From NCBI RefSeq assembly GCF_047675955.1, contig NC_132927.1, positions 66,383,702-66,447,701 of the forward strand: 64,000 nt of DNA, in the 5' to 3' direction. The DNA comes from Chlorocebus sabaeus (Eukaryota > Chordata > Mammalia > Primates > Cercopithecidae). Below, in pieces: positions 21,456 through 33,048 of the stretch (its first letter is position 1; each line of letters begins with the position of its first letter). The notes under the pieces were generated by a model. It worked only from the letters and a program-made list of their open reading frames with translations. It made no database searches and was not told the DNA's origin. The position numbers and the translations under genes were made by a program.

Positions 21456-21990
21456 AAATCCAGTCCTACTCAAACTAACATAAGCAAACAAGGAGAATTC
21501 ATCACAAGGATCCAGCTCTTTCTCTCTTTCTCAGTGTTCCAGGGCAGAAACTTCTCTCCTGGGGAGGGGATGACTCTATCTGTCCCTGGGCCAGCATCTC
21601 ATCCATCTGCCTCATTTGTCTGTCTCTATGTTCCACATGTCACACACTCACCTACGGGTTCATAGACTTTAAAATGTGAATTCAGAAAACCTAGATGTTC
21701 CCAAGTACCACGGGGGTTACACATCATTTCAGGTAACACATGGAAGACAGTGTATTTTATTAATGGCTATTTCATTGGCATTTATTATTTATTTCAATTT
21801 TTGTTTATTTAAATGGCACACAAAAATACTCTGATTTCTTGGCTCTCATTGCTTAGGGTGAAGTTAAGTTAAAGTTTTGAAGTGCTATAATTTATATAAC
21901 AATATTAAGCACATGACCACCCAGACTGAAGGTCAATGTGGTCACATCACAGAGAAAGCCCTTCTGGAGACCATGAAAACCCCACCTGCA
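21456..21990. other. Unique sequence
   Basis: No repeat or gene recognised. Confidence 0.4.
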
Positions 21991-22304
21991 GCTGGGCACG
22001 GTGGCTCACACCTGTAATCCCAGCACTTTGGGAGGCTGAGGCGGGTGGATCACCTGAGGTCAGGAGTTTGAGACTGGCTTGGCCAACATGGTGAAACTCC
22101 ATCGTTACTAAAAACACAAAAATTAGCCAGGCATGGTGACAGGCGCCTGTAATCCCTGGTACTTGGGAGGCTGAGGCAGGAGAATCGCTTGAACCTGGGA
22201 GGTGGAGGTTGCAGTGAGCTGAGATCATGCCACTGCACTCCATCCTGGGCGACTGAGTGAGACTCGGTCTCAAAAAAAAAAGAAAAGAAAAGAAAAGAAA
22301 GCCC
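21991..22304 (+). mobile_element. Alu (AluS-like), full length
   Basis: Sense, with tail (GAAAA)n. Flanks aaaaccccacctgca and aaagccccatctaca (13 of 15) form the TSD. Confidence 0.95.
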
Positions 22305-22433
22305 CATCTACATTGCACTGGGGATGGGATTGTCCCCCTTAATTGATTTCTCTCTCTTTACCAAGGACTACTAGGATTCTACTGCAAATCTTTAGAAAAT
22401 AATTTTGTATTTACCTTTGAAATTAAAGAACAA

Positions 22434-22732
22434 GGCCGGGCACGGTGGCTCATGCCTGTAATCCCAGCACTTTGGGGGGCCGAGGCAGGTGGATCATGAG
22501 ACTAGGAATTCAAGACCAGTCTGGCCAAGATGGTGAAACCCCATCTCTACTAAACATACAAAAATTAGCCGGGCTTGTTGGCAGGTGCTTGTATTTCCAG
22601 CTACTTGGGAGGCTGAGGCAGAGAATTGCTTGAACCCAGGAGGCGGAGTTTGCAGTGAGCCGAGATTGCGCCTGCACTCCAGCCTGGGCGGCAGAGCGAA
22701 ACTCCGTCTCTATTAAAAAAAAAAAAAAAAAA
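22434..22732 (+). mobile_element. Alu (AluS/Sc-like), full length
   Basis: Sense, from ggccgggcacggtggctca to an A-run. Flanking aaagaacaa on both sides is the likely TSD. Confidence 0.95.
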
Positions 22733-22733
22733 A

Positions 22734-24332
22734 GAACAAAAATCACCTACTATTCAGAATGACCACTTATGTTTTTGTGCGATTCTTCCCAAACACTGTG
22801 TATATGGTTGTAACATAGTTGAGATGAGATATGTTTAAATATGTTAGTCCACTCTACTTTCTCAGTAAGTAGAGTTTTCTCAGTGCTGTTGAACTTTCAT
22901 GTGAGGAAAGTTCAGGACTGTGCATTGCCTCTGACATTGTTAGGAGCAACTGCAGGTGTAGAGGCTGTCCGACATGGAACTCTTCATCCTTATTCAAGAT
23001 ACCCCTTCATGGCTTTGTAAATGTCCTAAATAAACCGCTGCATCTTGTTTCTTGTTAATGACCTCTTCTTCCTACAAGTTGAGTATATGAAAAATTCCAG
23101 GAAAAATAGAATGCTCATGGATTTGGCTCCAGGAGATTGCGGATTGATTTATCCCTAGAGTGAGTTATTAGAAAGGCGTTTCTGGCTCAACAATTGGCTG
23201 TATATATAGCATCAAGCTTCCCATTTGGGACAACTAGGGGGAAAAGTGCTGATTGTTTAGGCAAATATTGAGGACTCTAGATGAAAGTCACTGCGATTGC
23301 ACAGCAAAGTAAACCCTGCATAATTGAAGCAGTGCGCCAACAGCCGTGACAACCTGACCGCACAGCAGATAAATAGACAATAGGTGGGTGAGATGTTCAC
23401 AGCATTCTTCACAAGGATCTGGGACCTCTGCTCGAGGGGGAGGGTCCCAAAGCCAGATCCTTTCTCATACCAAACCAACATAATTTCTCCTTCCAGGGGA
23501 GGCAAAAAGCAGGGCAGACCGTCCCAAATTTGTGCTTATTTGGCTTTGACATACACACAAAACTCACATCTCCTTCCCTGATGGAGACTAAGAACCCAAC
23601 TAACCATGCAGCTCTGGATTCTTGCGAAGCTGCTGTTCTGTTTGCACATTACCTAAGGCTCAGCTTGCTCCTGCCCCTCCCATCACAAGCCAGTATTAAA
23701 ATTAATTTGCATGTTCTGTGTTAGGAAGTACCGAGGGGCCAGAATAAAGTTTTTTGGAGTCAATCCCACTTTGGAGTTAATAGCATCGATAATCTACACC
23801 TGGATAATTAGGGTTTGGCCACAGAAAAAAAGAACTCAATGAAACTAAAAATATCTTCATTTGGGAACCTTGATGTAAACAAGTGAGTCCGTGTTTCCAC
23901 CCAAGAAACTCTATAATAGGTGCTGTGGCTGCATTTTGGTGACCTGTTTATCACTGGCCAAGTCTCAAACCTCAGCAACGCTGGCCCTAATGACATCTAA
24001 ACTGGAAGCTGATTTCTGCGTGAAATTACATTCAGCAAGCCACTTTCTGGCTGGTTCTGGTGACCTTGGGGACATGAGGCCTTCTTCTGTTTGCTGGAGA
24101 GAACATTGCCTACCTAATAGAAGAGGAAGGTCTAATCAGTCTCAAGGATGTCAGGCAGGCCTCAAAGTGTGAAGCAGTGGATTGAACAAAGGAAAGCAGT
24201 AATTTTATCAGATTAGTAGTGGCTATTTTTACAACTTTGATTTGTCCACGTGAAACAGTGGAATGATTCTGAAAAATAGTCTGAAGAGCTGCAACTTTTA
24301 AAATTGTATTTGCATCTCAGCAGTAGGTTGGT
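22734..24332. other. Long unique stretch
   Basis: About 1.6 kb without a repeat I can name and without a convincing exon. Frames up to 93 codons on both strands show no domain. Confidence 0.45.
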
Positions 24333-24613
24333 TGGTTGGTTTTTCCCGGGACGGGGCCTTGCTTTGTCACCCAGGCTGGAGTGCAGGGGCATGATCACAT
24401 CTTATGCAGCCTGCAACTCTTGGGCTCAAGTGATCCTCCCACCTCAGCCTCTCGAGCAGCTGGGACCACAGGTGTGTGCCACCATGCCCGGCCAATTGTT
24501 TTATTTATTTGTAGAGACAGAGTTTCACTAGGTTGCCCAGGCTGGTCTCAAACTCTAGGGCTCAAGCAATCCTCCCACCTCAGCCTCCCAAAGTGCTGGG
24601 GTTACAGGTGTTA
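24333..24613 (-). mobile_element. AluJ-like element
   Basis: Antisense, diverged, with '(GGTT)n' at the tail side and old-subfamily wording ('cctcccacctcagcctc' twice). Lacks the last bases of the 5' end. Confidence 0.85.
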
Positions 24614-24689
24614 CTAGATATTTGAGTCAAGCAGATGCTTCCACGTGCTTTCCAACTAAGGAGGTTGCCGTGTATGGTGGAATTACGTC

Positions 24690-24840
24690 ATCTGAGGTGC
24701 TTCAGTCGCCTGTTCAGTTTCTCTGTCTGTGACATGGGGTGGTAACAATCACACCTGAGAGTTGTGCTGAGGAGTAGACCAGGTGACATAGGCCGGGTGT
24801 TTGGAACCATGTCTGCTTCACAGTGGGCGCAAAATACGTT
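24690..24840 (-). mobile_element. MIR, antisense
   Basis: 'gtttctctgtctgtgacatgg' in shortened form, then 'ctgaggagtagaccaggtgac' and 'cacagtgggcgcaaaatacg', follow the reversed MIR. Confidence 0.6.
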
Positions 24841-25130
24841 TTTTGCCCCTGTTGTTCAGTCTCTCTCTGAAATCACTTCTGGCACCAAATGGGCAGGAGA
24901 TTTTATTTCTCTGATCTCGATCTGAAGTCCCAGCACGTCTCCACTCTTATATCTTGCCCTGGACCTGTGTGTTGTCCTCGTATGGCAAAACCAATACCTA
25001 GACGAGGGGTCAGGGGCACCACATTCAGAAATTCTGCCATTGGGTGGGACTGCAGGAGAGGGATACACGACTACCAATTGGGTTCAGTGTAGACTGCTGT
25101 GGTGATGGGTGCACCAAAATCTCACAAATT

Positions 25131-25429
25131 GGCCAAGCATGGTGGTTCGTGCCTGTAATCCTAGCACTTTGGGAGGCCGAGGCAGACGGATTGCCTGAGC
25201 TCAGGAGTTTGAAACCACCCCAGGCAACATGGTAAAACCCGGTCTCTCCTAAAATACAAAAAAATTAACTGGGCGTGGTGGTGCGCTCCTGTAATCCCAG
25301 CTACTCGGGAGGCTGAGGCAGGAGAATCACTTGAACCCGGGAGATGGAGGTTGCAGTGAGCCAAGATCATACCACTGCACTCCAGCCTGGGCAACAGAGT
25401 GAGACTCCTTCTCCAAAAAAAAAAAAAAA
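25131..25429 (+). mobile_element. Alu (AluS-like), left member of an inverted pair
   Basis: Sense, from ggccaagcatggtggttcg to an A-run. Flanks aaaatctcacaaatt and aaaacctcacaagtc form the TSD. Its tail faces the T-run of the next Alu only 75 bp away. Confidence 0.95.
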
Positions 25430-25503
25430 CCTCACAAGTCACCCCTAAAGAACTTTCTTGTGTAACCAAATACCACCTTTCCCCTGAAAGCCTGTGGAAA
25501 TAA

Positions 25504-25530
25504 TTTTTTTTTTTTTTTTTTTTTGAAACG

Positions 25531-25564
<34 letters not shown>

Positions 25565-26125
25565 AGGCGGAGTCTTCACTCTGTCGCCCAGGCTGGAGTG
25601 CAGTGGCACCATCTCGGCTCACTGCAAGCTCCGCTCCCGGGTTCGTGCCATTCTCCTGCCTCAGCCTCCCGAGTAGCTGGGACTACAGGCGCCCGCCACC
25701 GTGCCCGGCTAATTTTTTTGTATTTTAGTAGAGACGGGGTTTCACCGTGTTAGCCAGGATGGTCTCGATCTCCTGACCTCGTGATCCGCCCGCCTCGGCC
25801 TCCCAAAGTGCAGGGATTACAGGCGTGAGCCACCAGCGCCCGGCCTGAAACGGAGTTTTGCTCTTGTTGCCCAGGCTGAAGTACAATGGCATGATCTCGG
25901 CTCACTGCAACCTCCGCCTCCCAGGTTCAAGTGATTCTCCTGCCTCAACCTCCCAAGTAGCTGGGATTACAGGCATGTGCTACCACACCCGGCTAATTTT
26001 GTATTTTTAGTACAGACGGGGTTTCTCCATGTTGGCCAGACTGGTCTCGAACTGGTCTCAGGTGATCCACCCACCTCGGCCTCCCAAAGTGCTGGGATTA
26101 TAAGCATGAGCCACCGCACCTGGCC
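25504..26125 (-). mobile_element. AluS-like element split by an AluY
   Basis: Antisense Alu whose tail and first bases (25504-25537) are separated from the rest (25846-26125) by a complete AluY. The two parts rejoin into a normal Alu when the insert and one TSD copy are removed. Confidence 0.93.
25538..25845 (-). mobile_element. AluY nested in the AluS
   Basis: Antisense with many intact CpGs and 'ctcctgacctcgtgatccgcc'. Flanked by a perfect 14-bp TSD tgaaacggagtttt (25524-25537 and 25846-25859), which is itself host-Alu sequence. Confidence 0.95.
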
Positions 26126-26374
26126 GGAAATTAAAAATTTTAAAAAAGAAATCCCTCCATTGAAATGGACTCCTCCAGATCTATAGGGGCTCCAGGAATT
26201 CCCTTTAAGGCACAATGTACAGCTGTGATGTAGAACTGGTAACACCACCAGCCAGCATACCGAAAGTTCACTGGCTGCAGATTCAGCTCATAACTCTCCC
26301 ATCAACTATAGTATCTTCATTAATTGATGTAAAATGGAAGCTTAGAAGGATCAAGTAAGAATCTTGCCTGTGCC
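26126..26374. other. Unique sequence
   Basis: Nothing recognised. Confidence 0.4.
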
Positions 26375-26460
26375 ACAGTGCTGGGTGGCAAAGGCAGGAT
26401 TCGATCCTGGATGATTGGACTCCGGTGCCTAGCATCTCAACCCCTGCCCTACACAGCCAC
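26375..26460 (+). mobile_element. MIR 3' part
   Basis: 'ggcaaaggcaggattcgatcc' in shortened form and 'ctccggtgcctagcatctc' correspond to the downstream half of MIR. Confidence 0.6.
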
Positions 26461-26751
26461 CTTCAGAATGTTGTCTTCTCTCCTGTCTCCTTCCTGGTTA
26501 TTGGGAGTCAATGACACCAACAGCAGAGTCTCTCCCATGAGCCACTGTGAAATTCCTCCCATGATTCTCATAGCCTTTGGGAAGTGGTGCTTTTCCACAG
26601 AGCTTCTCAGTCGGTATGGCTGTGCTTAAACATTAACACTGACTTTTTGTCTCCCTGTGGGTTGCTGTCTTCCGGTTGAGTTGCCAAGCTTTCATCTAAG
26701 GTATTAGACATTAGATTTGGGGGAATTTTAGTTCTGTTAACATTCTGGGAC

Positions 26752-27390
26752 TTCCCCCCCTCCCCCAACTTTTATTTTAGATACAGGAGGTACATGTGCA
26801 GGTTTGTTACATGGGTATATTGTACTCAGGTAATAAGCGTGGTACCCAATAGGTAGTTTTTCAACCCATGCCTCCCTCCCGCCCTGCTCTAGTAGTCTGC
26901 AGTTTCTGTTATTCCCATGTTTATGTCTGTGGATGCTCAATGTTTAGCTCCCACTTATAAGTGAGAACATGCAGTATTTGGTTTTCTGTTCCTGTGTTAT
27001 ACACTTAGGATTATGACTGCCAGCTCCATCCACATTGCTGCAAAAGACATGATTTTGTCCTTTTTTAAGGCTGCATAGTATTTCATGGTGTATATGTATA
27101 TATAATACCACATTGTCTTAATCCAGTCCACTGTTGATGGGCACCTAGGTTGATTCCATGTCTTTGTTATTGTGACTAGCAAGGTGAGGAACATACAAGT
27201 GCATTTATCTCTTTTGAAAAATGATCTATTTTCCTTTGGTATATACCTACGAATAGGATTTCTGGATCAAATGGTAACTCTAAGTTCTTTGAGAAATCTC
27301 GAGACTTCTTTCGACGGTGGCCAAAATAACTTACATTCCCACCAACAGTGTGTAAGTTTTCCCTTTTCTGTGCAGCCTCGGCAGCATCTG
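26752..27390 (-). mobile_element. L1P/L1MA 3' end, antisense
   Basis: 'gtgcaggtttgttacatggg', 'aagtgagaacatgcagtattt' in part, 'ggctgcatagtatttcatgg' and 'attcccaccaacagtgtgt' are the reversed 3' UTR and end of ORF2 of a primate-age L1. 5'-truncated, about 0.64 kb. Confidence 0.92.
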
Positions 27391-27524
27391 TGGGATTTCA
27401 AGGGCAATCTGAGTTATTTTATCCAGGATCTTTTCCCATGAAAAATAATGCAGGTATTTTTGGAGATTGAAACACACATGAAAACTAGAGCATCCTGTCC
27501 ACCCCAGAGAGACAGACAGGTTTT

Positions 27525-27812
27525 CTTTTCTTGTGGGACGGAGTTTCACTCTTGTCGGCTGGAATGCAATGGCGTGATCTCGGCTCACTGCAACCTCCGG
27601 CTCCCGAGTTCAAGCAATTCTCCTGCCTCAGCCCCCCGAGTAGCTGGGATTATAGACTTCCACTACCATGCCCGGCTAATTTTTGTATTTTTAGTAGAGA
27701 CGGGGTTTCACCATGTTGACCAGGCTGGTCTCGAACCCCTGACCTCAGGTGATCTGTCCACCTTGGCCTCCCAAAGTGCTGAGGTTACAGGTGTGAGTCA
27801 CTGCACCAGGCC
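27525..27812 (-). mobile_element. Alu (AluS-like)
   Basis: Antisense, with a small gap where 'gcccaggctgg' is shortened. Perfect TSD cagacaggtttt at 27513-27524 and 27813-27824. Confidence 0.95.
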
Positions 27813-27824
27813 CAGACAGGTTTT

Positions 27825-28734
27825 TTGTTGTTGTTTCTCTCTCTCCTGGACCAGAGAGATCTCTAAGTGCATCTCCTACCTCTAAAGACTTTGCCTTTTC
27901 AGCTTCCATTCTCAGCAGCTCAATGAGGCACGGGCCGTACCCAGATGTGTAAGATCAGTCTCTAGGCTTGCTGAAGATCCCGTCTTTGCCTCTTCACATT
28001 CCTGTTGGGCAGGAGTTAGCTTCTCTTGTCTCTTTTTCTCTCCTGATCTTTCCCCTTTTCTGACAACTCACTCATCTCGCTCCTCCACTCAGTTTTCCTT
28101 TGACATGAATTTTTCTCTTCTCAGCCGAGCCTCCTAATCTTGTTCTTCCTCAAGGACACCTTGGAATAAAAGCCTGGCATGGCCCTGAGTGCCTCCTCCT
28201 CCTGCGTACACCTTTCGGCCTCTCCCTGCATTCTTGTTGGGTGTCAGGAACTGAGTGGTTTCTGGGCTTTCTCTCCAGACCCCTTTCCCCTCTTATAACA
28301 GTAACATTTATTATTTCCACAGAGACTCTTTGAAATCTATGATCCTAGAGGCCACTCTTTGATGAGTTTCTGGAAACCTCACTGAAAACACGTTCTCTGG
28401 AGACGGTTTTCTCTCTTGGCACAGCAGCACCCAGATGGCAAAAAGACACCTTGTCCCTGTCACACATGCATTCCTATCTTTGGGGACTCTTGGGATTTGC
28501 TTGACAATAGTATCTCTTTTATGTCTTTGAAGCCTTTGTGTGATCACTTGAGGAATCCTGCCAGAATTGTCTCACAAGGACGATGTGCATTCTGTTTCTT
28601 TCCTGGGCCACGTGTCCTCCTGGGGTGGTCAGATTAAGCCCAAGGGAGACGCCATCCTATCCAGGTTGGACAAGGAAGGTGGAAGAGTCTCAGGGAGTTC
28701 TTTTTCTTATGAGGTGTCACTGTCTTGAACTTGG
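27825..28734. other. Unique sequence
   Basis: About 0.9 kb, pyrimidine-rich in its first half. No repeat, exon or domain recognised. Confidence 0.4.
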
Positions 28735-28745
28735 GGATCAGCTAC

Positions 28746-28749
<4 letters not shown>

Positions 28750-28777
<28 letters not shown>

Positions 28778-29050
28778 TGGAGAGTCTCGCACTGTCACCC
28801 ACGCTGGAGTGCAGTGGCACGATCTTGGCTCAGTGCAAACTCCACCTCCCAGGTCAAGCGATTCTCCTGCCTCAGCGTCCCAAGTAGCTGGGATTATAGG
28901 CATGCACCACCACGCCTGGCTAATTTTTGTTTTTCAGTAGAGATGGGGTTTCACCATGTTGGCCAGGCTGGTCTCAAACTCCTGACCTCCAGTGATCTGC
29001 ACGCCTCAACCTCCCAAAGTGCTAGGATTACAGGCATGAGCCACCAGCCA
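28750..29050 (-). mobile_element. Alu (AluS-like)
   Basis: Antisense. Perfect 15-bp TSD ggatcagctactttc at 28735-28749 and 29051-29065. Confidence 0.95.
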
Positions 29051-29065
29051 GGATCAGCTACTTTC

Positions 29066-29929
29066 CAACTCCGTTTTGCTACGTGAGGTAAATGGGTTAC
29101 ATAAATAGGGTGAGGTTGGGTCCACCCATCCATCCAAAGCATTCAGCAGCACCGTGTCTCTCATTCACACTGGTCTCCTGTCTCCTGATTGTCCAAGCTC
29201 CTTTCTTCTTCAGGCCCTTTTCTTCTCTCAGCTTTTTATAAAACTGGGTCCCCGTCTTCAGCCTCACCTGAAGACATGAGATCTTCTCTCACCCCCTTGG
29301 TGAAGTGGTCCTCACCTCACTTACTCCCTCTAGAGTCCTTACCTGAAATTACAGATGTTAGAGGAAAATGGGGTCCCTTGACTTTAATATACAGGATAAA
29401 TCAAGTGACAGAACAACCAACATTAGAGCAACACAAGTTTTTATACAGTTGATGGGGACGTTCTGTGTATGCACACTAAGTACCACCCACCCAGTGGCCT
29501 TGGGTTGTGGTCGTTGAGGGTACTAGGGTACTCATGGGTTAGAGTCCCAAACTTTGAGTTTTAACTGCAAAATCCATTGTCTCCCCAAATCAAGGAAGTT
29601 TTTTTGGTTTTTTTCTTTTCTTCTGGCCATTTTTCTTGAAGACCCTTGAATCCAGCTCTAAACAGACAAGGACAGGCAGCAATTTGTGTCCAAAGAGAGC
29701 CAGGCACATTCATTTTATCGCTGTAATATCTGCATATGAAATAAAAGGTCCTGGGTTAAAAATAATAACAGTCCAGCAAAGGTTTCATGCTTCCTAGTAA
29801 GACTGCATGATGGGCATTGTCCAGGCCTTGGCAAAAGCAGGGGCGTAGAAGGAGGTTTTCTATGGTGATAAGGAGCCCTCCAGAGACCTGGGCAGGCTGA
29901 GCCGGCAGTGCTGGTGGCAGGGGGCCAAG
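29066..29929. other. Unique sequence
   Basis: No repeat or gene recognised. Frames on the minus strand near 29715-30065 have no known domain and overlap a MIR. Confidence 0.4.
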
Positions 29930-30050
29930 TCCTGGCTGGGGTCTGAATTCTTGGGTGTCTGGTTCTTCTGACACTAGTTAACCCCTGTGACCTTGGGCAA
30001 TCCATCTCCCTGGGTTTCAAGGCCTTCGGAAAAAGAGGTGATTCAATCAG
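29930..30050 (-). mobile_element. MIR fragment, antisense
   Basis: 'ctgtgaccttgggcaatcc' followed by 'ctccctgggtttcaaggcc' matches the conserved reversed MIR core. Confidence 0.65.
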
Positions 30051-30235
30051 AATAGTTTTGCTCAACTCCTATAATACCTGCCAACTCCCTTTTTATGTCG
30101 GAAAAAAGAAAAATTTATGAGCTGGTGCCACAAGGCCCCACAGTTAACACAAAACTTCTGAAGAGATCTCACTTTGACGTACTGTACCATCTGAAATGTT
30201 TTCCACATCACATACTAATATGCAAAATAAGAAAG

Positions 30236-30531
30236 GTACTGGGTGCAGTGGCTCACACCTGTAATACCAGTACTTTGGAAGACTGAGGCGGGCGAATCAC
30301 CTGAGGTCAGGAGTTCGAGACCAGCCTGGCCAACATGGTGAAACCCTATCTCTACTAAAAATACAAAAATTAGCCAGGCATGGTGGCTTATGCCTGTAAT
30401 TCCAGCTACTCGGGAGGCTGAGACATGAGAATCATTTGAACTCAGGAAGCAGAGCTTGCAGTGAGCCTAGATCTCGCCACTGCACTCCGCCCTGGATGAC
30501 AGAGTGAGACTATGTCTTAAAAAAAAAAAAA
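30236..30531 (+). mobile_element. Alu (AluS-like)
   Basis: Sense, with diverged first bases (ggtactgggtgcagtggc) and an A-run tail. Confidence 0.93.
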
Positions 30532-30683
30532 TTATGATACTATCATGAAATTTTATAAATATTTATTACCCTGAAATGAAATTTTATAGATAAAATAAAC
30601 TATACATATATTTTAGAAAGACATTATACTACCCTAATTATAAAAGAATAAACAACAGAAAACATTTATAGTAAAATAATGTG

Positions 30684-30980
30684 GGCCGGGTGCAGTGGCT
30701 CACACCTGTAATCCCAGCACTTTGGGAGGCCAAGGCGCATGGATTGTTTGAGGCCAGGAGTTCCAGACCAGCCTGGCCAACATGGTGAAACCCCATCTCT
30801 ACTAAAAATACAAAAATTAACGGGGCGTGGTGCTGCATGCCTGTAGGCCAAGCCACTCTGGAAGGCTGAGGCAGGAGAATCGTTTGAATCCAGGAAGCAG
30901 AGGTTGCAGTGAGCTGAGATTGCGCCACTGCACTCCAGCCTGGGTGACAGAGTAAGACTCCATCTCAAAAAAAAAAAAAA
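30684..30980 (+). mobile_element. Alu (AluS-like)
   Basis: Sense, from ggccgggtgcagtggctca to an A-run. Same orientation as the previous Alu, about 150 bp away. Confidence 0.95.
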
Positions 30981-31244
30981 AGTATATCAATATATAAATG
31001 CTAGGGTCTGACTATAATGAAGTGCTCAGGTGTTTGTACCTACAGGTAGGCTGACACGGGTGCTCTGTGCTGCACACCACCGCATTACTGTCCACGATGA
31101 GATCGCCTGAGATGGTGCACATTTGGTTACTCTTAAAATACATGTTGAGCCTTCCCTCAACTTACAGGGCAGTTGCCTTCCTGGAAATTTCAGTGAACAT
31201 TAAAATTGTGAAAAAACAAAGAGTACGTTTATTTGTAAAACAAG
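30981..31244. other. Unique sequence left of the GLRX retrocopy
   Basis: No gene or repeat recognised. It is the pre-insertion flank of the retrocopy. Confidence 0.4.
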
Positions 31245-31318
31245 AATTAGGTTTGGCTCAATACCCATGCAATACCTGAAACTGAAGATTCTTCCCCGGG
31301 AGACCGCAGCCTGTCGGC

Positions 31319-31639
31319 ATGGCTCAAGAGTCTGTGAACTGCAAAATCCAGCCCGGGAAGGTAGTTGTGTTCATCAAGCCCACCTGTCCATTCTGCAGCA
31401 GGCCCCAAGAGATCCTCAGTCAATTGCCCATCAAACAAGGGCTTCTGGAATTTGTCAATATCACAGCCACCAGCCACACTAATGAGATTCAAAATTATTT
31501 GGAACAGCTCATAGGAGCAAGAATGGGGCCTCGAGTCTTTATCGGTAAAGATTGTAAAGGCAGATGCAGTGATCTAGTCATTATGCAATAGAGTGGGGAA
31601 CTGCTGATGCGACTAAAGCAGATTGGAGTTTTGCAGTAA
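31319..31639 (+). pseudogene. GLRX: GLRX retrocopy: ancestral coding frame with one nonsense codon
   Basis: Codons 1-90 are open; TAG at codon 91; the frame then continues with SGELL and LKQIG to the original TAA. Several missense changes are visible against the parent as I recall it, for example EFV to ESV near the start and CRRA to CSRP after the second active-site cysteine. Any product would lack the C-terminal helix region. Confidence 0.92.
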
Positions 31640-31979
31640 CCACAGAGCAGGCCACACGCTGACTTCCCTCCTCAAGAGCTGGATGGCATTGCACATGATG
31701 ACAGCACTTCCTGGTGGATGAATTTGGGGGGCACAAACAGCTTTTTTCTTCTTTTGGCTCATTATTTAAGAGTGGATCAACTTGCTCTTAACCACGGGGC
31801 CAAGAAGGTTGACAGGCCTTCTTGGTTTTCTTCTTGATGAACTCTTTGGTTTTCAGAAGACGGTGACGAGTTCTGGCCTAGGATTCGCCCACTGACCCTC
31901 AATTGTTCTTTCTCTCTGGCATGCATTTCTTACTGTTCTCCATGTGTCGGCATGCCTCTGCCTCTAAGCCAGTGTTTTT

Positions 31980-32205
31980 CAACTATGTTTATACAGACTC
32001 CTTCTCTACAATGATGAATCCATAGCTGGTTTTCTGCTACTGCCCATTAGCTGAAGTCATTTTTCTGCTCGACTTTATGGAGTTGGTGTTATGAAATCAG
32101 TGGGTATTTTGAATGTGTTCTTTCAAACTACATGCATCTCTCCGGAGACTCAACCCCACCCCATCCCATCCCACCTTGAGAATCACTGCTCTGAGCCAGT
32201 GTTGT
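31980..32205. mobile_element. Possible old hAT-like segment inside the GLRX retrocopy 3' UTR
   Basis: 'agccagtgtttttcaactatg' at one side and 'ccttgagaatcactgctctg' at the other resemble the inverted ends of MER5/MER-type hAT elements (cagtggttctcaac class). If right, it was already in the parent 3' UTR when the mRNA was copied. Confidence 0.4.
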
Positions 32206-32738
32206 CCACCTTGTCCTCTCACAGATCTTATAGGAAATGGTCAACAATTCTGTGAAAGATCTCAGGACCCAACTGGAGAAATCATATGAAAAGTTAAGCA
32301 TAGTTGGTCTTGCTGTCACATGGATCAGAGGCACAAGTGCAGAGGCTGTAGTCATGTGGAACACTCTGTTATTTAAGATGGCCATCCAGATAATCCTGAA
32401 CACTGTATTTATTTGATTTAGAGTGCCAGCAAAAATTAAAGCACAAAATGTAAAACATCTGAGAAAACTTACAGCCCCCTACCCAAAGAGTGTATCTGGG
32501 AAAGAGCCCCCAATGCTTTGAAAACTTAAGAATCCCCTATCATTAAGTTTGCTGTTCTATAATTTTAAGATTGTTAATTTCCTTCTTCAGTCTCTAGTAA
32601 GAATGTTTAATTTCTTTTCTAATAAAAAAATACCTATAGATGGAAAAAAAATTAGGTTGTAGGCTCAGATAAATGCAGACATGTATACATAAATATCCAG
32701 TGAGACATTTGGAAGTTGTACGGGATGCAGGACTTCCT

Positions 32739-33047
32739 TTCTTTCTTTTGTTTTTTTCTCTTTTTTTAGGTGGAGTCTCACTCTGTCGCCCAGGCTGGAG
32801 TGCAGTGGCACCATCTCGGCTCACTGCAAGCTCTGCCTCCCGGGTTCATGCCATTCTCCTGCCTCAGCCTCCCGAGTAGCTGGGACTACAGGTGCCTGCC
32901 ACCACGCCCGGCTAATTTTTTGCATTTTTCAGTAGAGACAGGGTTTCATCATGTTAGCCAGGATGGTCTCAATCTCCTGACCTTGTGATCCACCTGCCTT
33001 GGCCTCCCAAAGTGCTGGGATTACAGGTGTGAGCCACTGCGCCCGGC
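32739..33047 (-). mobile_element. AluY-like element, adjoining another Alu
   Basis: Antisense, with 'gcaagctctgcctcccggg' and 'ctcctgaccttgtgatccacc'. It ends directly at the T-run of the next Alu, so it probably inserted into that tail. Confidence 0.93.
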
Positions 33048-33048
33048 A

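Larger units (their letters stand above)
31261..32649 (+). pseudogene. GLRX: Processed pseudogene of glutaredoxin-1 (thioltransferase)
   Basis: Intronless copy of the mRNA for the cytosolic dithiol glutaredoxin, which uses glutathione to reduce protein disulfides. The ancestral frame runs from ATG at 31319 to TAA at 31637-31639, 106 codons, the family's usual length, with no frameshift. It begins MAQESVNCKIQPGKVVV and keeps TCPFCSRP at the active site, where the parent has CPYC, and PRVFIGKDC. Codon 91 is TAG (31589-31591), a CAG-to-TAG change that removes the last 16 residues. 5' UTR-like sequence precedes the ATG and about 1 kb of 3' UTR follows, ending near aataaa (32621) and an A-run. Flanks aattaggtttggctca (31245-31260) and aattaggttgtaggctca (about 32650-32667) are an imperfect TSD, so this is an L1-mediated retrocopy. 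Its upstream sequence shows no promoter I can identify; it is probably inactive. Confidence 0.93.
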
